Shown: positions 1 through 10,335, numbered from the stretch's first letter. The stretch: DNA of 39,772 nt from Alphaproteobacteria bacterium (GCA_021776685.1 JAJFFJ010000023.1:1-39772); one strand, 5' to 3'. Notes: a model not told the origin generated them from the sequence alone. Translations and numbers: made by a program.

Positions 1-614
1 ACCACCAGCGAAGATCCAATCGCCAGGAACAGGTCACACGCCTCGCACTCCCGCTGGGCGCGGATCATCTTGTCCTCGGGCATGGCCTGGCCGAAGGAGA
101 TGGTCGCCGTCTTGACCATGCCCTCACACTTCTCACACTCAGGCAGCGTCTCGTCCTTCTCGAACACTTCGCGAATGGGGCCCAACTCGTAGCGCTCGCC
201 GCAATCAAGACAGCTGGCATAGGTGCTGTTGCCATGCACTTCGATCACCTGCCGCTCCGCTACGCCGGAGGCCTGATGCAGCCCGTCAATATTTTGTGTG
301 ACAACGCTGGAGCACTTGCCGTCCTCGACCAACTTGGCCACCGCCCGGTGGCCGCGATTGGGCTCCGCCTGGGTAAACGTCTCCTCCATGGCGAATTTGC
401 GCCGCCAGGATTCCCGACGCATCTCTTCCGAGGCCACAAAGTCCTGAAACTGGATCGGCTGATATTTGGTCCAGATGCCGCCGGGGCTGCGAAAATCAGG
501 GATGCCGGATTCGGTGCTGATGCCGGCGCCGGTGAACACCACAATCCGTTCGGCTTCCCGGATCAATGCGCCTAACTGATCGGCCGCCGCCACCTCATCC
601 TGCAGATCGCTCAC
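1..614 (-). CDS. Sir2-family NAD-dependent protein deacylase (sirtuin), partial
   Basis: NAD-dependent lysine deacylase of the CobB/Sir2 family; the C-terminus is cut off by the window edge. Translation from a GTG at 614 gives the nucleotide-binding signature GAGIST..GIPDFRS near residues 28-40, TQNIDGLH, the catalytic-histidine segment EVHGN, and two CxxC pairs (CLDC, CEKC) that form the structural zinc site. The visible end, GSSLVV, matches the conserved GTSL..V segment. The GTG overlaps the stop of the upstream crotonase gene by four bases (GTGA), which supports this start and translational coupling. The family is clear; the natural acyl substrate is unknown. Confidence 0.93.
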   Translation of the reverse strand, partial: MSDLQDEVAAADQLGALIREAERIVVFTGAGISTESGIPDFRSPGGIWTKYQPIQFQDFVASEEMRRESWRRKFAMEETFTQAEPNRGHRAVAKLVEDGKCSSVVTQNIDGLHQASGVAERQVIEVHGNSTYASCLDCGERYELGPIREVFEKDETLPECEKCEGMVKTATISFGQAMPEDKMIRAQRECEACDLFLAIGSSLV

Positions 615-1387
615 GCGTTGCTCTTTCCGGATGAGAAATTTTCGGCGATCCGCGCCTTCCAGTCACCGGCGACCAGGACCTCCACCAACATGTCCACTTC
701 CCGCGCCATGGCATGGTCCAGCGCGTCCCGCCAGGCTGCCGTCACGCATCGCTTCATCCCCGCACGTGCGGCCGGCGGCAGTCCGGCGATGTGGCTGGCA
801 AGCGCCATTGCCTCGTCCACGCTGGATCCTGCCGGCGCGACCCGGGATACCAGCCCCATGGCGTTGAGCTCAGCCGCATCCACCTTGCGGTTTGAATAAA
901 ACATGTCGTTGGCGCGCATGGCGCCGACCAGCGCCGGGAGCAACCAGGTTACGCCGCCACTCACGAACAGGCCGTGGTCAAGCTCCGGAAAGAATCCACG
1001 GGCGCCTTCATCCCAGACGGCCAGGTCGCAGTTCATCGGCCACGAGAATGCGCCACCCACTGCCCAGCCGTTGACCGCAGCCACCACCGGCGTCTCTCCC
1101 AGCATGATGTTGCGGGTGACGTCTTGAATCTTATCGGCGAAGCGGCGGAGGGCCTGTTGGTCGTCCGCCTCCATATCCTGCTGCTCCACCAGGTCGTCAC
1201 CGGCACAGAAGGCCTTCCCGGCCCCGGTGATGACAATGGCGCCGATGGCGGAACTTTCCTGGGCGACCGCCAGAGCGAGGTTGAAGTCATCCAGCAACGG
1301 TTCCGTGATTGCGTTCATCCGGTCCGGCCGGTTGAGCGTGATCAGCGCAACGCCGTCCCGGTCTTCAGTTAGTACAGTGTTTGTCAT
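611..1387 (-). CDS. Enoyl-CoA hydratase/isomerase family protein (crotonase fold)
   Basis: A 258-residue crotonase-superfamily protein acting on acyl-CoA thioesters. The CoA-binding/oxyanion segment GAGKAFCAGDDL (55-66) and the second oxyanion segment NGWAVGGAF (106-114) are present. The acidic residue of the PE motif (E135 in FFPEL) is conserved. The other hydratase glutamate, normally in GGGCEL, aligns with Ser115, so classic hydratase chemistry is doubtful and an isomerase or other crotonase reaction is possible. A GGGAG ribosome site precedes the ATG at 1387. It lies 19 bp after the secreted-protein gene and overlaps the sirtuin gene. Confidence 0.9.
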   Translation of the reverse strand: MTNTVLTEDRDGVALITLNRPDRMNAITEPLLDDFNLALAVAQESSAIGAIVITGAGKAFCAGDDLVEQQDMEADDQQALRRFADKIQDVTRNIMLGETPVVAAVNGWAVGGAFSWPMNCDLAVWDEGARGFFPELDHGLFVSGGVTWLLPALVGAMRANDMFYSNRKVDAAELNAMGLVSRVAPAGSSVDEAMALASHIAGLPPAARAGMKRCVTAAWRDALDHAMAREVDMLVEVLVAGDWKARIAENFSSGKSNA

Positions 1388-1406
1388 GGAGCGCTCCCGC
1401 GGTGGT

Positions 1407-2651
1407 TTATTCTGGCTTCAGCAAAGCGCGATTGCCGGTGTTGAACGCATCCAGGCGGCCCTTTTTCACGGCACACCATGCCCCACCGTGGCGGATTCGG
1501 AATGTCCCGCCCAGGCTGGTCGCCTTGCCCCGCGCGAGCCTGCTCGTGGCGATGAGGCGCACGGGCTTGCCGTCCCGTGCCTTGCCGAAGGCGACCGTAA
1601 CGCTTCTTAACTTTCGCGGCATCTTCAGGCGCAGGCGTACCGTGACCCCGCCTGCCCGCTTATCAACCTTGTGTGCGATGACCTCTGGCCGGGCTTTAGT
1701 GGTTCCATGGCCGAGGAAAACTTTTCCGTCTCCAACACGCACGGCGAACATCCGGACCGGGGTGTCGCGCAACAGGTCGACATCAATCGAAAGATGGCCA
1801 CCCTGCCAAACCTGCACGTGGTCGCTGCCCCGCCAACCCTTGCCAATGCTTAGGGCCGCGGTGTCCAAAGTAATCAGTAGCGTCCGGTCGCCAAGGGCGA
1901 GGACACGCAGGCGCGAGCCTTTGCCCCCGGGCGCTTTTACCCCCTGGACGACGAACCCGCGGCTGCCGTCACCACGTATTTCCAGTCCGCAACTGCCGAT
2001 GGCCGGCGCAGCGGCGGGAGCCAGTGCGATCCCCTTCCTGAACCAGGGGATCACCGGAAACCTGTGGGTCGCCTGGTCCGGCGAACACCCCATGTCGTCA
2101 TTTCCTGTGCCAGGCTTGAACTTCATGATCTGGCGGCCGCGAAATGTGCGCCAATCCCAGAAGGTCATCTCAAATCCGACGGAGATGTTGTGAAAGGAGC
2201 ACGTCTCCACCTTGAGCACGCGCAGGGGATCAAGCGAGACCGTGCGCTTCACATCCCAGCGCCAGGCTGAGCCGCCATTCTGGTGGTGAATCATTTTATT
2301 CGATGTGACCGTGATCTGGTCCTCGCCGACACCGGACGCCCCGTAACCGTCGTTGCAGAGCGACAGCATCCGCCTTGCGCCAACCCTGTTGGCGGGACCC
2401 ACCACACGCCAGAACTCGCGCCGGTATGGGCGGCACCGGATCGTGCCGTCTGCGCTCTTCGGTCCGAGGTCCAGTTCGATGACGCGCAACTGATTTCCGT
2501 TCTGGGTCTTGCCGGCCGGGTAGCTTTTGATGATCTTGCATGACGTACGCCCCCGGCAGAGCTGCGCTTGCAGGGGCTTGGTCGCAAGCGCCGGCGCCAC
2601 GTCAATCATCAAGAGCAGAAGAGCCGGCAGCACGGCAAGTTTGCGAATCAT
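1407..2651 (-). CDS. Secreted protein of unknown function
   Basis: A 414-residue protein that I do not recognise. It starts with a clear Sec signal peptide (MIRK, hydrophobic core, cleavage probably after PALA near residue 23). The rest is basic and rich in beta-type sequence, with several cysteines (for example CRGRTSC and CSFH) that could form disulphides in the periplasm. No catalytic motif was seen. Its ATG overlaps the stop of the upstream aminotransferase gene (ATGA at 2648-2651), so it is translationally coupled to it. Several unrelated-looking small secreted unknowns occur in this window. Coding status is supported by the signal peptide, length and tight packing. Confidence 0.8.
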   Translation of the reverse strand: MIRKLAVLPALLLLMIDVAPALATKPLQAQLCRGRTSCKIIKSYPAGKTQNGNQLRVIELDLGPKSADGTIRCRPYRREFWRVVGPANRVGARRMLSLCNDGYGASGVGEDQITVTSNKMIHHQNGGSAWRWDVKRTVSLDPLRVLKVETCSFHNISVGFEMTFWDWRTFRGRQIMKFKPGTGNDDMGCSPDQATHRFPVIPWFRKGIALAPAAAPAIGSCGLEIRGDGSRGFVVQGVKAPGGKGSRLRVLALGDRTLLITLDTAALSIGKGWRGSDHVQVWQGGHLSIDVDLLRDTPVRMFAVRVGDGKVFLGHGTTKARPEVIAHKVDKRAGGVTVRLRLKMPRKLRSVTVAFGKARDGKPVRLIATSRLARGKATSLGGTFRIRHGGAWCAVKKGRLDAFNTGNRALLKPE

Positions 2652-3829
2652 CCATCACCTGCGAAGTAGGCGGTCATGCGCTCGATCGCCGCGTCCAGGG
2701 TCGCGTCCTCCTTACAGAAAGAAAAGCGCACGAAATGCTGCGGCGGTTCTTCACCATAGAAGGCGCTGACAGGCACTGCGGTCACACCACCGTCGACGGT
2801 CATGCGCCGGCAGAATTCCACATCGTCGCCGTTGAAGCCGTTCAGGCGCGGGATCAAAGGGCGGAAATCACAGAAGATGAAATAGGTCCCCTCACAGGGA
2901 ATCACGCCAAAGCCGATATCCTCCAGCCCTTGCGCCATCCGGTCCCGGCTGCGCTGCAGGTCGGCGGACAGGCCGGTGAAATAAGCATCGTCCTTGCCCA
3001 GACCATAGGCCGCGGCGCGCTGCAGATTGGGCGGTGTTGTGAAGGTCAGAAACTGATGGGTCTTCGCGATCGGCGTCATCAACTCAGCGGACCCCGTCAG
3101 ATAACCGACCTTCCAGCCGGTCAGCGAAAACGTCTTGCCGGCGGAACCGATGCGGATACAGCGATCCCGCATACCCGGCAGGGTCATCAGCGGAATATGC
3201 TCGCGCCCGTCGAAGGTCAGATGCTCATAGACCTCGTCGCATACCGCGTAGGCATCATGCTTCAGACAAAGGTCGGCGATGAATTCAAGCTCTTCCCGGC
3301 TGTAGACCTTGGACGCCGGATTTTGCGGCGTGTTCAGCAGGATCAACTTGGTCTTGTCTGAAAAAGCCGCCGCCAGTTCGTCCCGTGGCAACTCCCAGTT
3401 TGGCGGCGCTATTCGCACAAGTTTGGGCACGGCCCCGGCGCGGCGGACGATGGGCAGATAGCAGTCATAAAGTGGCTCGATCAACACCACTTCGTCGCCA
3501 GGCTCAATCAACCCGAAATGACAGGCCGCCAGCGCCTCCGTCGCACCCGACGTGACGAGGGTTTCCGTCTGCCAGTCCACATCCAGATCGTAGAAACGCT
3601 TGTTGTGGGCGGCCACGGCCTGGCGCAACTCCGGCACACCCATCATGGGCGGATACTGGTTGGGTGGCCCGTCCAGCGCTTCATGGGCCACGGCCCGCAC
3701 GTCATCCGGACCGTTGCCGTCGGGAAAGCCCTGCCCGAGGTTCACCGCCTCATGCTCGATGGCGAGGCGCGACATCACCTCGAAGACCGTGGTGCCGTAG
3801 CTGGAGAGTATCGAGTTCACTGGTTTCAT
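2648..3829 (-). CDS. Class I/II PLP-dependent aminotransferase
   Basis: A 393-residue fold-type I aminotransferase, closest by eye to the methionine/kynurenine-type (YbdL-like) group. Visible marks are the N-terminal LGQGFPD (31-37), SGATEAL (94-100), the cofactor-contacting NTPQNP (N170), CDEVYE (D198), the Schiff-base lysine K232 in SAGKTFSLTGWKVGY, and the C-terminal RFSF arginine that binds the substrate carboxylate. Full family length. It transfers an amino group from an amino acid to a 2-oxo acid in the cytoplasm; the exact substrate cannot be read from sequence. The stop overlaps the start of the next gene. About 80 bp separates it from the HAD gene upstream. Confidence 0.92.
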   Translation of the reverse strand: MKPVNSILSSYGTTVFEVMSRLAIEHEAVNLGQGFPDGNGPDDVRAVAHEALDGPPNQYPPMMGVPELRQAVAAHNKRFYDLDVDWQTETLVTSGATEALAACHFGLIEPGDEVVLIEPLYDCYLPIVRRAGAVPKLVRIAPPNWELPRDELAAAFSDKTKLILLNTPQNPASKVYSREELEFIADLCLKHDAYAVCDEVYEHLTFDGREHIPLMTLPGMRDRCIRIGSAGKTFSLTGWKVGYLTGSAELMTPIAKTHQFLTFTTPPNLQRAAAYGLGKDDAYFTGLSADLQRSRDRMAQGLEDIGFGVIPCEGTYFIFCDFRPLIPRLNGFNGDDVEFCRRMTVDGGVTAVPVSAFYGEEPPQHFVRFSFCKEDATLDAAIERMTAYFAGDG

Positions 3830-3908
3830 GGCGCAGTTTCACTTGATCACTGACATGGTCACTGAAGCGGCCATGGGCCGCTAAATCAACCGCAATTCGC
3901 CACCGGCG

Positions 3909-4628
3909 TCAGCAGCCGAGCTTGTCGGCCAAATCTTCGAAGCTGGTGGCGGCCACATCAACACCCTCCCAGGGCTCCCTGTCCTTGGTCTGGTCTTCAT
4001 CCGCAACTTCGGTCGGACGGCAGACAAACGCGGCGCTGAGCCCGGCAACTTTCGCCGCCTTCAGGTCATCATTGTGGGCGGCCACGAGCATGCATTCGGC
4101 GGGCGCGACACCCAGCATATCGGCAGCAGACAGGTAGGCCTCCGGCATCGGTTTGTAGGCTCTGGCCACCTCGGCGCCGAGTACAGCATCCCAGGGCAGG
4201 CCGGCGCGGCGGGCCATATTGACGATCAACGCCACGTTGCCATTGGAGAGGGAGGCCAGTGGATAATTGGTCCGCAGCCGGGTCATCCCCGCGACGGTAT
4301 CGGGCCAGGGATCGAGCCGGTGCCAGGCAAAGTTCAGATGATCGATCTCCGCTTCGGTCAGCCCGTCGATCTCAAACTCTTCCAGCACCTCAAGCAGGTT
4401 TTCCCGGTGCAGCACGTCAAGTTTGACGAAGCCGCGGTTGCCGGAGCGCACCCGCTCCATCGCCGGCTGGTACCTATTGCGCCAACTAAGCGCAAAGGCA
4501 TTCCAGTCCCGCTCCAACCCCTTGCCTGCACCCAGCAACGCTGCCGCTTCCCGCGCAATGCTGCGGCGCCAGTCCACGACCGTGCCAAACACATCGAATG
4601 TCAGCGCCTTCACATCTTCCAACGCCAT
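3909..4628 (-). CDS. Type II haloacid dehalogenase (HAD superfamily)
   Basis: A 239-residue HAD hydrolase of the L-2-haloacid dehalogenase group. Motif I is FDVFGTVVDW with the nucleophile Asp at residue 12; motif II is LSNGN; the motif III lysine is in YKPMPEAY; motif IV is AAHNDDL, close to the AAHNWDL form typical of type II dehalogenases. Expected to hydrolyse carbon-halogen or related ester bonds through an aspartyl-enzyme intermediate. A GGAG ribosome site sits six bases before the ATG, and the gene follows the upstream secreted-protein gene by three bases. The subfamily is fairly secure; the true substrate may not be halogenated. Confidence 0.9.
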   Translation of the reverse strand: MALEDVKALTFDVFGTVVDWRRSIAREAAALLGAGKGLERDWNAFALSWRNRYQPAMERVRSGNRGFVKLDVLHRENLLEVLEEFEIDGLTEAEIDHLNFAWHRLDPWPDTVAGMTRLRTNYPLASLSNGNVALIVNMARRAGLPWDAVLGAEVARAYKPMPEAYLSAADMLGVAPAECMLVAAHNDDLKAAKVAGLSAAFVCRPTEVADEDQTKDREPWEGVDVAATSFEDLADKLGC

Positions 4629-4631
4629 CTT

Positions 4632-5192
4632 CTACTCCTGCGGCAGCACGCCGGCGCGGATGAACTGCCCGGCGACGACCTCGATGGCGATGTCCAGCGG
4701 TTTGCGCACCTCCGCCCGAACCACGGCGCGATAGTCGGTGCGCCGTGGGTCATACCAGGCGCCGACAGGCATCAGTTTGCGGGCGTAAACACCCCGATAG
4801 GTCTTGCGTCCCTTGCGGATTCGAATGTCGAGATAGATGGAACAAAGTACGCCGATAGTGCCGATGTTTCGCTTCTGCGGCACGCAGACCTGGCGATACC
4901 GATGCAACCATAGCCGGCCAACGCGGGTGCGGGATGGGAACATGATGACCAATTTCCACAACAGATACTGGCCCATCGCCACCCGATGCTTTGAGCCGCG
5001 GACGGCAGTGGGATAGCTGGCCACGGCCTTGCGAAAGGACGACACATCCGTGTCCTTGATGATCTGATGAACCCGACCATGATGTTTCAGGGTCTTGTGA
5101 GGATGTTCGTCGTGGGTCACCTGTGCGAGCGCCGGCAACGCCACCGCCGCGATCAGTGCCACTACGATGATAAAGATCACGATCCGCTGCAT
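4632..5192 (-). CDS. Small secreted protein of unknown function
   Basis: A 186-residue protein beginning with a typical signal peptide (MQRIV, long hydrophobic stretch, cleavage after LALA-like PALA near residue 22). The mature part is basic, rich in His, Arg and Tyr, with two cysteines. I do not recognise the family and saw no catalytic motif. A strong purine-rich ribosome site (GGGAGAAGAG) precedes the ATG at 5192. It is the first gene of the minus-strand train leading to the sirtuin and diverges from the aminotransferase gene on the plus strand; their shared promoter region is about 140 bp. Confidence 0.78.
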   Translation of the reverse strand: MQRIVIFIIVVALIAAVALPALAQVTHDEHPHKTLKHHGRVHQIIKDTDVSSFRKAVASYPTAVRGSKHRVAMGQYLLWKLVIMFPSRTRVGRLWLHRYRQVCVPQKRNIGTIGVLCSIYLDIRIRKGRKTYRGVYARKLMPVGAWYDPRRTDYRAVVRAEVRKPLDIAIEVVAGQFIRAGVLPQE

Positions 5193-5331
5193 CTCTTCTC
5201 CCTCCCGGATGTCCCCGGTGTTTGCATCCCGGCGCGATCATAGTCAGCACCGGCGTATATGTCCCGTGCCGCGCAGACGACTCGCGTGACGGCCTTTGCC
5301 TGTGGTTTAACCGACCCGGAATTCCGCTTTG

Positions 5332-6540
5332 ATGCGAAATATGGACACGACGATGACAGGCGCGCTGCAGCTCTCAGAAAAAATGTCCCGTCTGGGCACG
5401 GAAACCGCCTTCCAGGTGCTCGCCCGGGCCGAGGCTCTGGCCCGTGATGGTCGGGACATTATCAATCTGGGCATTGGCCAGCCCGATTTCAAATCTCCAC
5501 CGCATGTGGTCGAGGCGGCACAAAAAGCGCTGGCCGATGGGCATCATGGCTATACGCCGGCGGCCGGCATTCCGCCGCTGCGCGAAGCTGTCGCCAGCTA
5601 TCTGGAGGCACAGCACGGTTCAGCCGTAGACCCCGCCAACGTGCTGATCTTCCCCGGCGGCAAGGTGACGATGTTTTTCGCCATCCTCATGTTCGGCGAG
5701 CCGGGCGCAGAGATCATGTATCCGAACCCCGGATTTCCGATTTACGAATCGGTGATCAACTTCACCGGAGCGACCGCCGTGCCTATCCGGTTGCTGGAAG
5801 AAACCGGATTCGCTTTCAAAGCCGAAGAAGTGCTGGCGCAGATCACCCCCCGCACCCGGCTGTTGATCATCAACAGCCCCGCCAACCCCACCGGGGGCGT
5901 GGTGCCGAAAGAGGAAATCGACAAACTAGTGGCGGGCCTCGCGGACCATCCGCATGTGGCGATCCTGAGCGATGAGATCTACTCCCGCCTCCTCTACGAC
6001 GGGCGCGAGCATGTCTCGCTGTTGTCCTATCCGGAAATCCGGGACCGGCTGATCCTGCTGGACGGATGGTCGAAGACATTTGCCATGACCGGCTGGCGCA
6101 TGGGCTATTCCGTCTGGCCCCGGGACCTCGTCGATCCGGCAGAGCGGCTGGCGGTCAACTGCCACTCCTGCGTCAACGCGGCGGCCCAGTGGGCCGGCCT
6201 GGCAGCCCTCGAAGGTCCCCAGGACCAGGTGGACAAAATGGCCCGCGATTTTGATGAGCGCCGCCGCGCCATCGTCCCTGCGCTCAACCAGCTTCCCGGG
6301 GTCACCTGCGTCGAACCGCTTGGCGCCTTCTACGCCTTCCCAAATATTACCGGGACGGGCATGAGCGCCCGGGACCTGCAAGACAAATTGCTGGAGGAAG
6401 TCGGCGTCGCCACCGTGGCCGGCACCAGCTTTGGCGCACTCGGCGAAGGCTATATCCGCTTCTCTTACGCCAACAGCCTCGAGAATATTGAAACCGCCAT
6501 CAGCCGCATCGGCACCTGGCTGACAGATCAGAACGGCTGA
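5332..6540 (+). CDS. Class I PLP-dependent aminotransferase (AspC I-gamma-like)
   Basis: A second fold-type I aminotransferase, 402 residues from the ATG at 5332 (an ATG at 5341 is also possible, and a TTG lies at 5329). It shows LGIGQPDF, HHGYTPAAG, SPANPTGG, SDEIYSRL and the PLP lysine in GWSKTFAMTGWRMGY (about residue 248), ending with a RFSYANS substrate-arginine segment. This is the aspartate/aromatic aminotransferase type common in alphaproteobacteria. It precedes an acyl-CoA synthetase gene by 26 bp, so the two are probably co-transcribed, which suggests amino-acid or amino-acyl catabolism. No strong ribosome site separates the possible starts. Confidence 0.91.
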   Translation: MRNMDTTMTGALQLSEKMSRLGTETAFQVLARAEALARDGRDIINLGIGQPDFKSPPHVVEAAQKALADGHHGYTPAAGIPPLREAVASYLEAQHGSAVDPANVLIFPGGKVTMFFAILMFGEPGAEIMYPNPGFPIYESVINFTGATAVPIRLLEETGFAFKAEEVLAQITPRTRLLIINSPANPTGGVVPKEEIDKLVAGLADHPHVAILSDEIYSRLLYDGREHVSLLSYPEIRDRLILLDGWSKTFAMTGWRMGYSVWPRDLVDPAERLAVNCHSCVNAAAQWAGLAALEGPQDQVDKMARDFDERRRAIVPALNQLPGVTCVEPLGAFYAFPNITGTGMSARDLQDKLLEEVGVATVAGTSFGALGEGYIRFSYANSLENIETAISRIGTWLTDQNG

Positions 6541-6566
6541 CCCCGCTCAAAAGACAGACCTGCCCC

Positions 6567-8189
6567 ATGTACCACCCCAACCTGACCCAATCCCTGTTCC
6601 TGGCGCAGACCGATGACGTGGTTCTCGAAACAACCGTCGGCGGCCTGCTTCGCGAACGCGCCGATATATCTGCTGCGGCAAGCGCCATGGTCGAGGTGGG
6701 AATGGACGGCGAAACGGGCCGCACCTGGACGTTTGCCCAACTGCTGGATGATAGCGAGAAGCTGGCACTGGCGCTGGCCTCCCGGTTCGCGCCGGGCGAA
6801 CGGGTCTGCGTCTGGGCGCCCAACATTCCCGAATGGCTTTTGATGGAATATGCCTGCGGTCTGGCCGGCCTGGTGCTGGTGACCGCGAACCCGTCCTATC
6901 AGGCGGCGGAATTGCGTTATGTGCTGGAGCAGTCCTCGTCCGCAGCGCTCTTCACCATCGACAGCTACCGCGGCAATCCCATGGCGGAGATTGCGGCCCG
7001 CGCCTGTGAGGGGCTCCCCGCAGTACGCGAGATCACCGACCTGGAGGATCCGGCAGTCCTCTATCGGATCGGCGACAGACCAACAGAATTGCCGGACGTC
7101 TCGCCGGACGATCCGGCCCAGATCCAGTACACATCCGGCACCACGGGCTTTCCCAAGGGCGCCGTGCTGCACCACCGTGGTCTGACGAATAACGGGCGGC
7201 TGGTGGCGGCCCGTGTGGGCGCGCCGGACGGGTCCACATGGACCAACTTCATGCCGATGTTTCACACCAGCGGCTGCGGGATCATCGCCCTCGGCACATT
7301 GCAGACCGGATCGCGCATGCTGATGGTCAAGATGTTCGATCCCCTGCAGGCCATTCAGCTGATTGAACAGGAGCGTCCCCGGGTGGTGCTGGCCGTCCCC
7401 ACCATGCTGGTGGGCATGCTGGAAGCCCTGGAGGCCGAACCACATGACATGAGCTCGATCGACGTGGTGATCTCCGGTGGCTCCCTCGTCGCGCCGGAAT
7501 TGATCCGCCGGGTGCGGGACCGTTTCGACTGCTTTTACCAATCGGTCTACGGCCAGACTGAGACGTCGCCGGTGGTCACCCAGAGCCAGCGGGAAGACTC
7601 CGTGGAAGACCTTTGCCATACGGTGGGCCAGCCCCTGCCCTGCACCGCGATCTCCATTCGCAGCACTGAGGCTAATTCCGTTGTCGCCCTGGACAGCATC
7701 GGCGAGATCTGCAGCCAGGGCTACTGCAACATGGTTGGCTACAACGACAATCCCGACGCCACCGCCGCCGCCATCGACTCTGACGGCTGGCTGCACACGG
7801 GCGACCTGGGAACCATGGATGCACGCGGCTATGTGCGGGTCACCGGCCGGGTGAAGGAAATGATCATCCGCGGCGGCGAAAACCTGTTCCCGGCGGAAAT
7901 CGAAAATGTTCTGCTGGAGCATGCAACGGTGGCGGAGGTCGCCGTTGTCGGGCTGCCGGATGACCGTTGGGGTGAGATTGTCGCCTGTTTCGTTCGCCCG
8001 GAGCCCGGCGCGACAGTGGGTGCCGCGACCCTGCGCGAGCATTGCCGCGCCCATCTCTCGCCCCAGAAAACGCCGGCTGTATGGGTGTCCCTAGGCGAGT
8101 TTCCACTGACAGGCTCAGGAAAGATTCAGAAATTCCGCCTGCGCGAGATGTATGTGGAAGGCGCCTTTGACGGCAGCCGGATTGACTGA
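6567..8189 (+). CDS. AMP-forming acyl-CoA synthetase
   Basis: A 540-residue member of the ANL adenylate-forming superfamily. The phosphate-binding loop is YTSGTTGFPKG, followed by YGQTET (A5), GWLHTGDLG (A7), RVKEMIIRGGENLFPAEIE (A8) and the C-terminal catalytic lysine K519 in TGSGK (A10). It activates a carboxylic acid to the acyl-adenylate and then the CoA thioester in the cytoplasm. Length and motif set fit medium/long-chain or FadD3-like fatty acyl-CoA ligases; the chain-length preference is unknown. It lies 26 bp after the aminotransferase gene and is the last gene before the glnB regulatory region. Confidence 0.94.
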   Translation: MYHPNLTQSLFLAQTDDVVLETTVGGLLRERADISAAASAMVEVGMDGETGRTWTFAQLLDDSEKLALALASRFAPGERVCVWAPNIPEWLLMEYACGLAGLVLVTANPSYQAAELRYVLEQSSSAALFTIDSYRGNPMAEIAARACEGLPAVREITDLEDPAVLYRIGDRPTELPDVSPDDPAQIQYTSGTTGFPKGAVLHHRGLTNNGRLVAARVGAPDGSTWTNFMPMFHTSGCGIIALGTLQTGSRMLMVKMFDPLQAIQLIEQERPRVVLAVPTMLVGMLEALEAEPHDMSSIDVVISGGSLVAPELIRRVRDRFDCFYQSVYGQTETSPVVTQSQREDSVEDLCHTVGQPLPCTAISIRSTEANSVVALDSIGEICSQGYCNMVGYNDNPDATAAAIDSDGWLHTGDLGTMDARGYVRVTGRVKEMIIRGGENLFPAEIENVLLEHATVAEVAVVGLPDDRWGEIVACFVRPEPGATVGAATLREHCRAHLSPQKTPAVWVSLGEFPLTGSGKIQKFRLREMYVEGAFDGSRID

Positions 8190-8232
8190 CACTGTCTTGC
8201 GTTTAGCCGATGTGCCCATGAAATCAGCATTT

Positions 8233-8249
8233 TGCCTAATTATTGAGCA
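8233..8249. promoter_or_regulatory. Possible NtrC enhancer site
   Basis: An imperfect 17-bp palindrome with TGC at one end and GCA at the other, the outer geometry of an NtrC-binding site. It lies about 110-130 bp upstream of the start point predicted from the sigma-54 promoter, a usual enhancer distance. The inner bases match the NtrC consensus only partly, so this is tentative. Confidence 0.35.
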
Positions 8250-8334
8250 ACAGATTGAGAGGCGGCTCCGGTGGGGCGTCTGCGCCGCCATATAAGAATT
8301 TATTTTCAATAGGTTATGGTGGGCCCGCCGGCTA

Positions 8335-8813
<479 letters not shown>

Positions 8814-8903
8814 CCCGCTCTGCGACCAAATCTGTTTGGGCTCCGGGGGAAGCCACCAAAAATCCCACCGCCAATAAACTCTGAACCTACGGGAATGAAA
8901 AAA

Positions 8904-10313
8904 ATGTCCGACGCCAATACCGTCCTGGAGATGATCAAGGAGAACGACGTCAAGTTCGTCGATCTGCGCTTTACCGACCCGCGCGGCAAGTGGCAGCACA
9001 CTGCCCAGACCGTGTCGACGATCGAGGAAGGCACGTTCGAGGACGGCATCATGTTCGATGGCTCGTCGATCGCCGGCTGGAAGGCCATCAACGAATCTGA
9101 CATGATCCTGATGCCCGACCCGGCAACGGCAGTGATGGATCCGTTCGCCGCGCAGGAATCACTGATCCTGTTCTGCGATATTCTGGAGCCGTCAACCGGC
9201 CAACCCTACTCGCGCGACCCCCGGTCCACGGCCAAGAAAGCCGAGACCTACATGCGCTCCACGGGCGTCGCGGACACAGCCTATTTTGGTCCCGAAGCTG
9301 AATTCTTTGTCTTCGATGATGTCCGCTTCGACGTATCGATGAACCACACCTTCTACCAGATCGATTCCGAAGAAGGTCCGTACAATTCCGGCGCCGAATA
9401 CGAGATCGGCAATATGGGCCACCGCCCCGCTATCAAAGGCGGTTACTTCCCGGTGGCGCCGGTCGATTCAGGTTCTGACATGCGGGCAGAGATGGTCAGC
9501 ATGATCGAGACCATGGGCGTCGAAACCGAAAAGCATCACCACGAAGTCGCGCCCTCGCAGCACGAACTGGGCATCATGTTCGGCACCCTGGTCACCCAGG
9601 CCGACGCCATGCAGATCTACAAATGGTGTGTCCACATGGTCGCCCACAAGTGGGGCAAGACGGCCACTTTCATGCCCAAGCCGGTGATCGATGACAATGG
9701 CTCCGGCATGCACTGCCACCAGTCGCTCTGGAAAGACGACAATCCGCTGTTTGCCGGCTCCGGTTATGCCGACCTGTCGGAAACCTGCCTGCACTATATC
9801 GGCGGCATCATGAAACACGCGAAGGCCATCAACGCCTTCTCGAACGCCAGCACGAACAGCTACAAGCGGCTGATCCCAGGCTTCGAGGCGCCGGTGCTGC
9901 TCGCCTACTCGGCACGCAACCGTTCGGCGTCCTGCCGCATCCCCTTTGTGGCGTCGCCCAAGGGCAAGCGGGTCGAAGTCCGCTTCCCCGATGCCGCCGG
10001 CAACCCCTACCTGACCTTCGCGGCCATGCTGATGGCCGGCCTCGACGGCATCGAGAACCGCATCCACCCGGGCGACCCGATGGACAAGGATCTCTACGAC
10101 CTGCCGCCGGAAGAACTGCAGGACATTCCGACGGTTTGCGGCTCATTGCGTGAAGCGCTGGAAAACCTGGACGGCGATCGCGGCTTCCTGACCAAGGGCG
10201 ATGTCTTTACGGAAGATATGATCGACGGCTACATCGATCTGAAGATGGAAGAAGTGCACGCACTGGAGCACACGCCCCATCCGATCGAATATGCGATGTA
10301 CTACAGCCTGTAG
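8904..10313 (+). CDS. glnA: Type I glutamine synthetase
   Basis: Glutamine synthetase: ATP-dependent ligation of ammonia to glutamate, a cytoplasmic dodecamer. From the ATG at 8904 it is 469 residues, the standard GSI-beta length; GGGA at 8891-8894 is nine bases upstream. An ATG at 8895 would add three residues but lies too close to that ribosome site. Visible motifs: DGSSIAGW, the metal-ligand segment [10 protein letters not shown], the ATP-binding segment ending in [22 protein letters not shown], and the adenylylation tyrosine Y398 in LYDLPPEE. The adenylylation site and adjacent glnB imply control by GlnE and P-II. A strong terminator follows. Confidence 0.97.
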   Translation: MSDANTVLEMIKENDVKFVDLRFTDPRGKWQHTAQTVSTIEEGTFEDGIMFDGSSIAGWKAINESDMILMPDPATAVMDPFAAQESLILFCDILEPSTGQPYSRDPRSTAKKAETYMRSTGVADTAYFGPEAEFFVFDDVRFDVSMNHTFYQIDSEEGPYNSGAEYEIGNMGHRPAIKGGYFPVAPVDSGSDMRAEMVSMIETMGVETEKHHHEVAPSQHELGIMFGTLVTQADAMQIYKWCVHMVAHKWGKTATFMPKPVIDDNGSGMHCHQSLWKDDNPLFAGSGYADLSETCLHYIGGIMKHAKAINAFSNASTNSYKRLIPGFEAPVLLAYSARNRSASCRIPFVASPKGKRVEVRFPDAAGNPYLTFAAMLMAGLDGIENRIHPGDPMDKDLYDLPPEELQDIPTVCGSLREALENLDGDRGFLTKGDVFTEDMIDGYIDLKMEEVHALEHTPHPIEYAMYYSL

Positions 10314-10335
10314 TACGTCGGAAGCAGACACAGAC

